A stretch of DNA of 31,206 nucleotides from contig JAFREE010000220.1 in the NCBI GenBank assembly GCA_019400425.1, positions 1-31,206 on the forward strand, read 5' to 3'. This document shows, piece after piece, positions 11,517 through 20,760 of the stretch; positions within the stretch are counted from its first letter, which is position 1; each line of letters opens with the position of its first letter. Source of the DNA: Hymenochaete sp. R1 (Eukaryota > Basidiomycota > Agaricomycetes > Hymenochaetales > Hymenochaetaceae). The notes below the pieces were generated by a model. That model was given only the letters and a program-made list of their open reading frames with translations. It was not told the DNA's origin and searched no databases. The position numbers and the translations under genes are program-made.

Positions 11517-12103
11517 GCCTCGTTAAAGTTATACACGGTTTTGATGTCACATGCAGATGTCCTCCAAGCAGTCTCTGTCGATGAAGCTCTGGTGGATATT
11601 ACCACTGCCGTCAGACACATGCCACCTTCCGAGGAACAGCGCTACGATCCAGCTGAAGTTTTCGCTGAAATGCTTCGCACTGAAACCAAAAGGCCACGGT
11701 ATGCAATGGTACGCTATCATATACTTGAATATGCGTTCAGACCTGAAAATACTGCATTACTAGTGAGCATTGGAATCTCTCACAGCATCATGCCCGCCCG
11801 TATCGCAACCCGCAAAGCCAAACTTGCCAGTTTCCCCCGCCTCCAGCTCGCCGACATTCAGAAATACATCGAACATACCTGCCTCAATGAACTCCACGGC
11901 TTCGACCAGGCCGCGCGCGAAAAGGCACTGGACAAGCTCGGCGTCGCAACTCTCAAGCAACTCGCCAAGAAGCCCAGATCCGTACTTTGCGACGTTTGGG
12001 CTCGACACTGTGCGACGCGTGTCGAGGTGTGGATCATAAACAACTCGAACCGGATAGGCCACGGAAATCGGTCAGCGCTGAGATCAAGTATGTGATTAGA
12101 TGA

Positions 12104-12829
12104 AAAAAGTAGGTTGAAAAGTTTGTATTCTCTGCCGGACCGCCGGGCCCAAAATCACCTGGGAAATGAGTGCCATCGATCGACCAACACTACTATGGGA
12201 AACGACACGACGCAGATGCCCTTATTAGTCACGCCATGTAAGCGTTGAGGGTGACCGCAGAGAGCAAGCACATTAGCATCTGCTGATATTGCTAGTCAAT
12301 AAAAAAAGTTTAGCCTTGCTTTCGATTTATCACTTTCCTGATCATGCAATTATATTTGAGCGAGATCCATCGACAAAGGGAAAAAAACAGGATGATGTCA
12401 ATGTGAATGAAAGCAAACGGATGTGCTTCTAAAGTTCTACTTCTTTGCACCATGAAGATAACGCAGTGCATTCTCTATCGACCTTATCAAGCTCTGCGAG
12501 AAGCACATTGTCAGACGGTATTCCTGAATCCGTACAAGCCTACGGAGCATTTTCATCACACCCATCAACATATTCAATCTTTACGGACCTACCCTTCACG
12601 GTTGGTACCTTTCTCAGTTCTTCAATCGTCGGGGATTCTTTCCCGTGGTGACCCCCAGCCCCCCTTGGGCAGCGCCGGAAGGCACGCCCCCATGCTTGCC
12701 TGGCTGCCCGCACCCCCATTGCCTCCGATTCCAACGTGACCGCGTACGTGCATGAAACGTACGCGCTATCCTTGGAAAACTTAAGTTTCAGAAAAAACTA
12801 GAGAATAAAGGCTGAGCCACATATTTGAA
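12104..12829. other. Intergenic region with no recognised gene
   Basis: This stretch lies between the 3' ends of convergent REV1 (+) and RNase H1 (-). The missing ends of both genes should be here and cannot be seen. Open frames at about 12407-12739 are proline- and serine-rich without recognisable motifs. Confidence 0.45.
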
Positions 12830-13629
12830 ACGGGTGTGCCGTCTGCTTTGACCCATCCCCGTTTTGACCAGGACCGAAGCCATTCTTCCAAACCTAAATA
12901 GCCCACAAAAATAACCCAGAAATCTATGTGATTCAAGTGCAAGTCACTCATAGCTAATGGAGTACTTTAAGTCTGTCTTAATAATGAGTTTGGAGGCTCC
13001 AGACGGTGGTTCTTCGAGAACACGAACTATGGCCTAAGTAATACAATCAATGAGGCGGTGCAGTCTTTGCACCGTGTGCCATAAGCTCCGCCCTTTTGTT
13101 GGTCTGGTCACCAGGGCACTTTTCAGCAAGGTTTCTAATGAGAAAATCACGAAAAGGTCAGGATCACGAGGGAAAAGGTAGGATGGAAAGTACGCACCTC
13201 GAGTCTTGACGACACCACCAAACACCCACGCCTGCAACGGCATTCATTTCCCTCTTCCTATTACCTCTGCCATCACAATATACGATGTCCCAATCATTTT
13301 CACTCAAGTCTCCCTTCGAGTCTGGTTTGATAGGTGTTACTGCGGGCGCAGTAACGCTACTAGAAATGGTAGGATGCGACTTGGTTTCTTGAGCTTGCTC
13401 CTGCTGTTCAGGAGCAAGCCTATTCTGCACAACGAGCTCTTCGGCAAGTCCCAGAGTATTGAGAGTCTTGTATTTTGCGCCAGTGTATCCTTTGACCTGA
13501 TCTTCGCATTTCCCCCTGTCGTCAAGGAGTTCTTGAGCACAGTACGACGTGTCAAAAGCGAATTTACCAGGTCGCGTGGACGCCAGGCTTCCGGTCTTTA
13601 GCGACAGCATAGAATCCTACTTTGGTCAT
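12830..13629 (-). pseudogene. Ribonuclease H1, degraded and lacking its 3' end
   Basis: RNase H1 cuts the RNA strand of RNA-DNA hybrids. Exon 1 (13629-13568) encodes MTKVGFYAVAKDRKPGVHAT, the start of the hybrid-binding domain. A GTAAAT intron joins in phase to exon 2 (13515-13198), which reads GKCEDQVKGYTGAKYKTL, a linker, then DWDIVYCDGRGNRK and VAGVGVWW. A second clean intron leads to NLAEKCPGDQTNKRAEL at 13134. The next block, AIVRVLEEPPSGASKLIIKT with DLKYSIS, starts at 13033 but is off by one base from the preceding exon. A TGA follows at 12946-12944, and only a weak WKNGF-like piece remains. Catalytic Asp, Glu and Asp of the first three motifs are encoded; the fourth acidic motif is missing. 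It is less decayed than its neighbours but unlikely to be functional. Confidence 0.85.
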
Positions 13630-13894
13630 TTCCGACGACAAGTCGAAGGGCCAAACTTGAAGAGCTTATCCTGGCCGCAATAAGAATTTGAGGAAGCGAA
13701 ATCCAGCAGTGGTGGTGACTTGAAGTCAAGAGCGCCATAGCCTTCTCTTGTTCATGCAGTTCAACCTGGCGCCGATCACTGCCCGAGTCACGTGCACGAG
13801 GAATAAATCTTACTTTTTTTACTTCGCAAGCGCAAGCTCAAGTCCCATGTATTGCTTTCTCTTCGACCACTAGTACTATCCTGTTCATCCATGC
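13630..13894. promoter_or_regulatory. Presumed bidirectional promoter, RNase H1 (-) / GluRS (+)
   Basis: The two genes are divergent with about 265 bases between their first recognisable codons, so this space must have carried both promoters. No clear TATA box or other element could be assigned. This call is from position only. Confidence 0.45.
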
Positions 13895-16402
13895 AGGAAG
13901 TGACCCATCTGTCTTTGCAGCATTAGCTTTATCATCTTATCTGAAGAAGGATATTGCCGTCACAGTTTATTTCGATTGCGATTAGTATGGGCGTACTTTG
14001 ACTCGGGAGACCGATGCGACGTGGATAGAAGAAGACGAGAGCGTTGTACAAACTTTGGAAAAAGAGGCGAGAGCGGAGAGCAATAGTACACATGTGCGCC
14101 ACTGCGCATTTTACCTTATTGGTACCGACATTGATATGAGATCTTTAGGGCAGAGTTCTGGTAGAGTCGGCCAAATCCCTAGCCCTCACCAAGGACTTTT
14201 CGCCGCTCACTTCATCTTTTGATGCTTTGGATGATCTTCTGGCTCTAAGAACATTCTTGGATGGTCTCGAGCTGACTGTCGTGGATTCTTGTTTGGGAAT
14301 TAATTAAAGGTATTTACTCTTTCCAACATTCTTGCGGGATGACTGTGCTGGGGTTTTAAAGATCACTCAAGGGTCTCGGAATCATAAAGGGTGTGAAGCA
14401 CGCTCATCTTATTCGGTGGTTCGTGTATATTGATTCGCCGGCGACTACCGTCTCTGCCCTCGGACAGTTGATTGAGCCCAATTCTCGTATCTTACGCCCT
14501 ATGGCTTGTGCTTGGTAATCTTTTTCGATCAAATTGTGCGTTAAAGGTGAAGGAAGAAAGCAAAGGTGCGTCTTCGTTCTCTCTGGATCTTGAACATGCG
14601 GAGCACGGCAAGGTCGTCTCACGATTCCCTCCCGAGCCGAGCGGCTACTTGCATATTGATCACTTGAAAGCTGCGCTTCTCAACCAATACCTCGTCGAAA
14701 TGTATAAAGGAAAGCTCATTATCCATTTTCATGACACAAATCCAAGCAAGGGGGAAGAAGATTTCGAAGATTCTACCTTGGAGGATTTGGCGGACTTAAA
14801 TATCCGTAGGGACACGCTCTCGCATACCTCGGACTACTTTGACCAGTTGTACGAATATGCGCCCCAGATGATCAATTCAGAAAAGGCATATGTCGACGAT
14901 ACTGATCGCGAAACTGTGAGTTCACGGCACATCCTTGATTTGGACGAAATTCTCAATTACTCGGTTTAGATGCAAAGGGAGCGTATGGATGGCATCGAGT
15001 CTCGTCGTAGGAACTTGTCAGTGGAGGAGAACCCCAACCAGTTTGATCGAATGAAAGGGCGGTACCGAGGACGGGCTCAAATGCTGCGTTCGTGCAAAGA
15101 TCAGTTTCGCTGATCCAAATAAGGCAATGCGCGACCCAGCCATCTACCTCTGCAACGAAACATCTATCATCGATTCGTACGAAGGCGTAACTCACGCGCT
15201 GAGAACGAACGAGTATCGTGACCGCAACCCCCAGTACTACCGGATGATTGACGCGCTTGGTCTTCACAAGGTGAACACTTCAGTCGTGTCAACTTCGTGT
15301 ATAGGTTCCTCTTTAAGTGCAAGCTAAGAGACTGCCTCGAACTCGAACTTGCTCGAAGTTGGGATGACCCTCGTTTCCCTTCGTTTATGAGTATACACGG
15401 TGTGTAACGATGACAGGGGCTCTCAGACATTTCATGCTCTTTCAAGGCCCATCTCAGAACCAAGTATTGTTGGAATGGGACTCTATTTGGTCGATAAATG
15501 GGAAGATAATTGATTCTGCGCAATCGCCAAAGATGGATTGTAAGATATACCTCCTATTTTAAGCGTGGTATAGGCTTATGAAAGCTTCGATTCTTTGAGA
15601 GTCGAGGTCACTATCAGGGTCCTGATTCCGCTAAAGAAAAGCTTCCACCGACGCTCAAGAACTCGGATGTAGGGTCAAAGAAGACGGACATCTCAAGCAC
15701 AATCTTGATTGAGCAGGAAGGCGCAAAATTGCTTGACGAAAACAAAGAGGTTAGTTGAATTCTGCACTCTGAGTGCGGCGGAATTGATCTAAAGTATATG
15801 TATCGACAGGTTACTCTTATGGGCCGGGGCAATGCAATAATTCGTGTTGTTACCCCGACATCCAGTGGCGATATAACCCATATAGTAGCCAACCTTCACC
15901 TTGAGGGAGATTTCAAAGCAACGAAAAAGAAAATCGTTTGACTCGCTAAAGCAACATGCGAACACCTCGTTCAGACTACGTAGCTCGACTGTGGCTGTCT
16001 CGTGACGAAGCTCGAAAAGGACGACAGCATCGAGTCGACAAAGAACCCTCAGACGGAGCTTGCATTCAAAGCACTCGCCGACCTGGACATGCTCAGCCTC
16101 AAGCTGAGAGAAATCATTCAGTTTGAGTGAAAAGGAATCATCATCCTGGACGCTACAAAGGCCTGCAGGGCGCGAGACATCTACGCTTCATCCGAATCCC
16201 AGACGGGCGCGACGTGGGAATCGCTTTGAAAACTTTGGGAACCTCCAAAGGGTTGCCTTCAAACCTGGCTTCATCAACACCTCACGGAATCGACTATTTG
16301 GGCATTAACATGTACAAGGTAAATCCGGGGAGGAAGATAGAGAAGATTGAAGTGCCTAAGGGCGTGTATGGAATGAAGAGCGTGTATGGGGACAATGCAT
16401 AA
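13895..16402 (+). pseudogene. Cytosolic glutamyl-tRNA synthetase, decayed
   Basis: GluRS charges tRNA-Glu for cytosolic translation. The GST-like N-terminal part reads SDPSVFAALALSSYLKKDIA and, later, SSFDALDDLLALRTFLDG and LGIIKGVKHAHLIRWF. The class I core at about 14620-14930 reads RFPPEPSGYLHIDHLKAALL, DTNPSKGEEDFEDSTLEDLA and TSDYFDQLYEYAPQMI. Then come IDSYEGVTHALRTNEYRDRN, the KMSK-region remnant VYRFLFKCKL (15300-15326), WDDPRFP, EWDSIWSIN and the C-terminal domain with LHLEGDFKATKKKIV and IIQFE. The HIGH motif is HIDH (14652-14663). The KMSK-like LSKRKL is LFKCKL. Stops include TAG at 13983, TGA for Trp at 15939 and TGA for Arg at 16128. Several frameshifts also occur. The last frame ends GVYGMKSVYGDNA at 16402. 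The start is uncertain. Confidence 0.93.
14652..14663 (+). other. GluRS HIGH motif changed to HIDH
   Basis: Class I glutamyl-tRNA synthetases need the HIGH signature to bind ATP. Here it reads His-Ile-Asp-His inside an otherwise well kept block, GYLHIDHLKAALLNQY. Gly to Asp needs one G to A change and would be expected to inactivate the enzyme. Confidence 0.85.
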
Positions 16403-17537
16403 TACAACTGTGGTTGTGTTGCTGTTGTTTCATTATAACACTGTAAATGGCTGCCTTCGATGTCGATTTCCCACTTTTATTTTCTGTGAAAAGTAATGTG
16501 CAAGGCCAAATACAACGCTCTTAATCCGGAAATATTACCTGTCGGGGAATTCGGCACAGCTGCCTCGCTCGACCTCGTCGCGGATACATTTGCTTCGTAG
16601 GTATTCCATTCATAGTTTTTTTTCCGAACATTATACTCTTTGAAACTTTCCTTCCGTAGTGCCGGCGATTCATCAAGCGACATTGATCATTGGGATCCAT
16701 TACCCCGTCCATTTTCTGTCCAGTGCCTCGCTGCGCATTGTTACGTGTCGCGTCTTCAGTTTCTTCAACTTCAACTTCAACCATTTCTTTCAAGTCGCCA
16801 CAAGTATTTCTCCTCTGATATACCTGGCCTGCGCACCAACACCCCGGCCTCAGATCCGGGTTTCCTTGTTCACGCATGACGCCGCGGGCAGTGCTGGGTG
16901 CCCCACAGCGAAAGCACCGGCGCCAAAGAAGGAATTGCGTATTTTGCTATTCCTGCAGCTTTGACATACGATATTCATGTTTATCTCTTGCTTTTGAGCA
17001 AAGAAACAGGTGAAGATCTCACATTGTAACGGTTGACGCATTCTTTTTTTTTTTCAATGAGTGGATCTACGACTTGTGTCTATTGGTGCCCCGCGTTTCA
17101 GGAAAGCCGCCCAAGCAATAGCCATGACGGCTCCGAGGGTACTTCTCCTAATCCGTTCTCCGACAACTTCTGCTATTCGAAACCGTATGCCGACTCAGTT
17201 CGCGTGGCGTGCTTTCTCATCAGGTAGCAGCAGCCATCATATAAGGTGAATTATTTCCGTCTGATCATTCGGAGATGGTCTTCTGAACTACACTTACAAC
17301 AAGCGATGTGGCAAAGTACGCCGCATAGTCCTCACCTCCCGGAGAGTACAACATGGTAAATTAAAGCACAAAAGATGGGGAGGTGGGAGGAGGGCTTTAA
17401 AACGTGATTCACTCTTTCAACTTCGTGAAGTGACTCGTGATTCTGTCCCCACCTCGCTCACCTTCGCATACACGTCCTCGAGCCGAAGCCGAGCTCTCCT
17501 CTTGCTTTCACTCCCCCCTGTGCGATTACAAAGCAGG
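16403..17537. other. Region with unidentified plus-strand coding remnants
   Basis: Between GluRS and laccase there are coding-like pieces that I could not assign. About 16498-16600 reads NALNPEILPVGEFGTAASLD on the plus strand. About 16900-17010 holds a frame with EGIAYFAIPAALTYDIHVYL. A segment from about 17124 to 17230 reads MTAPRVLLLIRSPTTSAIRN and then FAWRAFSSGS. That piece is rich in Arg and Ser, lacks acids, and resembles a mitochondrial presequence. These may be parts of one or two further decayed genes. The laccase promoter should lie at the right end. Confidence 0.35.
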
Positions 17538-17686
17538 ATGGGCGATCTGCATTCTTCTATTACCTGGTTTGGACGCCGCGTGACACTCCTTCCCATCACT
17601 AGTGCACAAGGGATTCTTGCAAAAGTCAATCACTATGACTTTGACATCCATAATGCCGAAATCAGCCCAGTCGGATTTGTTCGTTC

Positions 17687-17747
17687 ATAAGAAATTTTGT
17701 TCCATATGACTTGATGCAAACCGAACTTGACCCATGTATGATTCTAG
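17687..17747 (+). other. First laccase intron with a destroyed donor (GT to AT)
   Basis: The exon before this point ends in Val-Arg-Ser, as in laccases, and the exon from 17748 continues the protein in phase (SATANGAMPRP). The 3' end is a normal CTAG acceptor. The intron starts ATAAGA where GTAAGA is expected, a single G to A change that would block normal splicing. Confidence 0.75.
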
Positions 17748-19415
17748 CTCAGCCACGGCGAATGGAGCCATGCCTCGACCGTTCATATCGGGCAACGTTG
17801 GCGATGTGTTTGCCGTCAGTTACCGTCAGGATTTGCGAATGAACTTCATTCCTTAACAATTCTTCAGATCGATGTCATTGATGCACTGACCGACGAATCG
17901 ATCAACGTCTATTGTGAGTATGTCGCAAACTTATTTCTTCATTCTTTTCAACACCTGTTCCTGGCATTGCCACGGGATTCTGCAACGTCATAGTGTAGAA
18001 ATGGATTGTGTGAATTCGATTACCTAATGCCCATTTGTACCAAGGATCAGTTTCACGTACGTCAGACTTCAAGCTGATCATCAGTTCATCTCATCTAGGT
18101 ACAATTTTTCTATCTCCGATCGGAGCGGTACATACTGGTGAGTTCATTTGCGTGCTTTTCTGAAGGATTAGAATTGAACGAGGACGTTTCTCATTTACTA
18201 CTCACACCTGCCGACACAAAACCGTGATGAACTCGTTGGTCTTTTTGCTATATACGGAGCGTTAGTCGTTCAAAGATTAAAAAGAGGGTTACCAACATTC
18301 CTTCAAAGACCCACAAGATCCTTTGAAGCACCTCTACGATGTCAAGATGGTGAGTTTGGTCGAGAAACGTTTGTCGAAGTAATAATGGGCTGTGCCTCTA
18401 GAGTCTACGGTAATCACATTCCACGACCGGTGCTATGATAAAAACTACCTTTGCATCCGCAAACATCAGTATTCTTCAACCACTAATACTTATTTTGATT
18501 GTTTCCTTGTTTTTTTTTTAAAAAAACTGGATCATGGCCGAGTATGTTGAACTCGCCTGACAGGACTGCTAAATCAATGGGAAGGGTGGTTGGAATGAGC
18601 CTCCAACCACTGATTTGGCTGTCATTCCAGTGCAATGCAGCAAACGTCATAGGCTCCATGTTCTTAACGCCAGCTGCTTCCCGTCTTTTGATTTTTCTAT
18701 TGACAGGCATAAGATGATCATCATCGAAGTTGGCACCCTTACAATTCTTGCAGGTGGTGCATACAACCTAACTTTACAAGTGTAACCACTGACCCTCATA
18801 GCCCAGCATTATTCAGCCGTCATCGATGCTTCCTCACCTGCGGATAACTATTGTAAGGCAACCGCAATTAGTTGAATCTGTTTTTTAACTAAAATCTTTT
18901 TTACAGGGATACGCGCTATTCCATCGTTCGGGTTCGATAGAACAGAGAATGGTGTGAACTCGTCAATTTTGCATTACGACGATGCCCCAGACCAAGAGCC
19001 GACAAAGGATCTCACGAAGGCAGGCAGAGTCCTCGAAGACGCTGATATTCACGTACGTGCCTCATAATTTTTCTGGACCGTTATTACTGAACTCACCTTT
19101 ATCCCAGCCTTTGATCAGCCCCAGTGCACCAGGAAATCCGTAGCCTGGAGTAGATGTGGTAGTGAACCTGGAGCATGGAATCAGGACGTCAGATTACTTA
19201 TGGTCGGTCAATAGCGCTTCCTTCGAGTCTCTGAGTGTCCCAGTGTTGTTACAGGCTCTTAGTGAAGCGGGAAACGCGAATGAGTATCTCCTGAATGGTT
19301 CTGTATACGACTTACCGCATAACAAAGTTGTTGAAATTTGAAATCTTCTGGGTGGAAGAGTGAGTCATGTTCGGAAATTATACGCAAATATGGACCTCGT
19401 ATGCACACTGTCCGA

Positions 19416-19439
19416 CATTCATTTCATCTCCACAGTCGC
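19416..19439 (+). other. Laccase copper motif L3 degraded
   Basis: The codons read HSFHLHSR where laccases have HPxHLHGH. This motif supplies ligands to both the type 1 and the trinuclear copper sites. The last His is Arg, and the Pro and Gly are both Ser. Confidence 0.85.
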
Positions 19440-19778
19440 ACTTCTGATGTTGTACGACCTCCGGGCACTACAGAATACAACTTCAAGAATTGCCATGTCT
19501 CAATGTTCTAAATATAGGAACATCGACGAGCGATAACGTCACCATTCGTTTCGTAACAGATAATCCCTGTCCGTGGTCCCTGCACTGTCATATTGACCGG
19601 CATCTTGCTAGTGAACTTGCTATGGTTCTGACCGACTCGGAAGCTTCGAGTGACGTTTCCTCATACTCCCCTCCATCCTGTAAGCTCTCGAAATTTGACA
19701 GGATTTCGATGCTTATTCCTGTCTATTGCAGCTGCTTGGTCGGACTTGTGCCCGATGTACGAAAGTGCATTCGTATAA

Positions 19779-20289
19779 ATAAAACTCTTCGCCCGCGAGT
19801 CAATTACAGTTCTATGGTTACGCACCTTCGGGATTTCCCTTCTCGCCTCTCTTTTAGTTCACCACACTCCTTATGACGCTTATATACTCCTTTTGATACC
19901 CAAGACCCCGACCGCATCCATCCGATCATGACCATTCCTTTACTATCAATTGGTGGTTACTATCATATTTCGACAACTCTCAAACCACAGATTGGACACG
20001 ACTCGGAGCTGGCTCACGCTCCCCACCTTTGCATCGAGAACTCGTTTATTTGTGACTTCGCCTTTGTCATTACATTCATCATGATCGTACTCATATTCAG
20101 CAAGCGAAAGATAGAAAGAGATGGTGTGTTTGACCAAGACTCTGCCAGAAACGAATGAGACCAATAAATTGGAAGACTCGGGCTTGCCTTAGACGCCTTC
20201 TGTATCGACAAAGTCAACAAAGTATATAACACGCAATAAGGGCACAAGGGCAAAGGATATGAAGAAGGAAACCTATGCCTTTGTCACTT
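19779..20289. other. Intergenic region downstream of laccase
   Basis: No gene recognised. A plus-strand open frame at 19928-20158 contains a hydrophobic run near its middle (FAFVITFIMIVLIF) that could be a single membrane span, but nothing else supports it as a gene. Confidence 0.4.
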
Positions 20290-20760
20290 CAACCAATCGA
20301 CTACCTACCAAACCTATTAGCAAAAGTAAAATCGGCCCCGAAATTCGATGTCACCGTATCCCCAATCTTCAGATCTTCCAACTCCTTCATCAACGCAGTC
20401 AGCCGACCCGTCCCAAAACCCGTGAAAGTCCCCCGCCACACCTCTAGTTATTCCCGTTTCGACACCTACCCTTCCATCCACGCCAACCCTGCACCTGCAG
20501 AGCTCTGCCCGTCAAACGCGCTCTCGAACGTTGACCAGTCCGTTCGTTGAGCGAGGTGCAGTCGGGGGAGGTGGAGATCAATGCATAAGAAGGAAGGGGG
20601 GGAGGGGAGGATTTGGTAATACAGTATTTGAGGAATTTGGACTCAATGAGGAAGATTTTTCCGAATTTGGAGATGAATTCAAAGCATCCGGGGAGGGCTG
20701 CAGTGGACGGTCGAATGTGGCGATGAAGTCTTGGTAGGATTTTAGTTCTCTGTTGAACGT
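20290..20760 (-). pseudogene. Unidentified coding remnant
   Basis: Read on the minus strand, one frame gives STFESAFDGQSSAGAGLAWM, then two stops, then LEVWRGTFTGFGTGRL, TALMKELEDLKIGDTVTSNF and GADFTFANRF near 20310-20520. This has clear protein-like composition with regular helix and strand patterning. Its upstream part near 20530-20740 is proline- and serine-rich, or in another frame reads FEFISKFGKIFLIESKFLK. I do not recognise the family. The internal stops suggest another decayed gene. Confidence 0.4.

Larger units (their letters stand above)
10346..12103 (+). pseudogene. REV1: REV1 translesion DNA polymerase, decayed and truncated
   Basis: REV1 is the Y-family deoxycytidyl transferase of translesion synthesis. 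The N-terminal motif DTPKFLEALRTTIFPG lies near 10395. After a low-complexity linker come ADFIEGFYKNSRLYHLSTWK (near 10840), VIYCDFDCFFASVG (11151-11192) with the catalytic DFD, and VAVCHSQGGQVGQASTSEVS. The exon at 11394-11453 reads SLHQARKLCPTVITILYEFE. The next exon holds LYTVLMSHADVLQAVSVDEA with the second catalytic Asp-Glu pair, then SIGISHSIMPARIATRKAK and REKALDKLGVATLKQLAKK. The last readable block is RPRKSVSAEIKY, ending at a TGA at 12101. The BRCT domain normally between the N-terminal motif and the linker is absent. The little finger and the C-terminal Rev7- and ubiquitin-binding parts are also missing. A TAG at 11514 follows a clean splice. The catalytic residues survive but the gene cannot make the enzyme. 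Confidence 0.93.
17538..19778 (+). pseudogene. Laccase (multicopper oxidase), decayed
   Basis: Laccases are secreted copper enzymes that oxidise phenols. The ATG at 17538 gives a hydrophobic leader ending GILA, then KVNHYDFDIHNAEISPVGFV. Exons at 17748-17814 (ATANGAMPRPFISGNVGDVF) and 17868-17913 (DVIDALTDESINV) follow. Later blocks are CPFVPRISF joined to YNFSISDRSGTYW, DPQDPLKHLYDV, SIDRHKMIIIEV, ADNY joined to [37 protein letters not shown] and [14 protein letters not shown] before a TAA at 19776. Of the four copper motifs, L1 HWHG is HCHG, L2 has lost its first His (YYSHLPTQ), L3 HPxHLHGH is HSFHLHSR, and L4 HCHIDRHL keeps its three His. Stops TAA at 18025 and TAG at 19141 replace Gln, the first donor is mutated, and frames shift. 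A nonfunctional remnant of a typical agaricomycete laccase of about 520 residues. Confidence 0.94.

Noticed and set aside
10283..12103. A transposon-encoded polymerase
   Set aside because: The motifs match Y-family REV1, not reverse transcriptase or DNA polymerase B, and no integrase or terminal repeats are near.
12407..12739. Small secreted protein gene
   Set aside because: No signal peptide, no cysteine pattern, and two overlapping frames equally open.
348..19778. Processed (retro-copied) pseudogenes
   Set aside because: Introns with normal boundaries are present in NAP1, REV1, RNase H1, laccase, GH35 and UTP20, and no poly-A tails or target-site duplications were seen.
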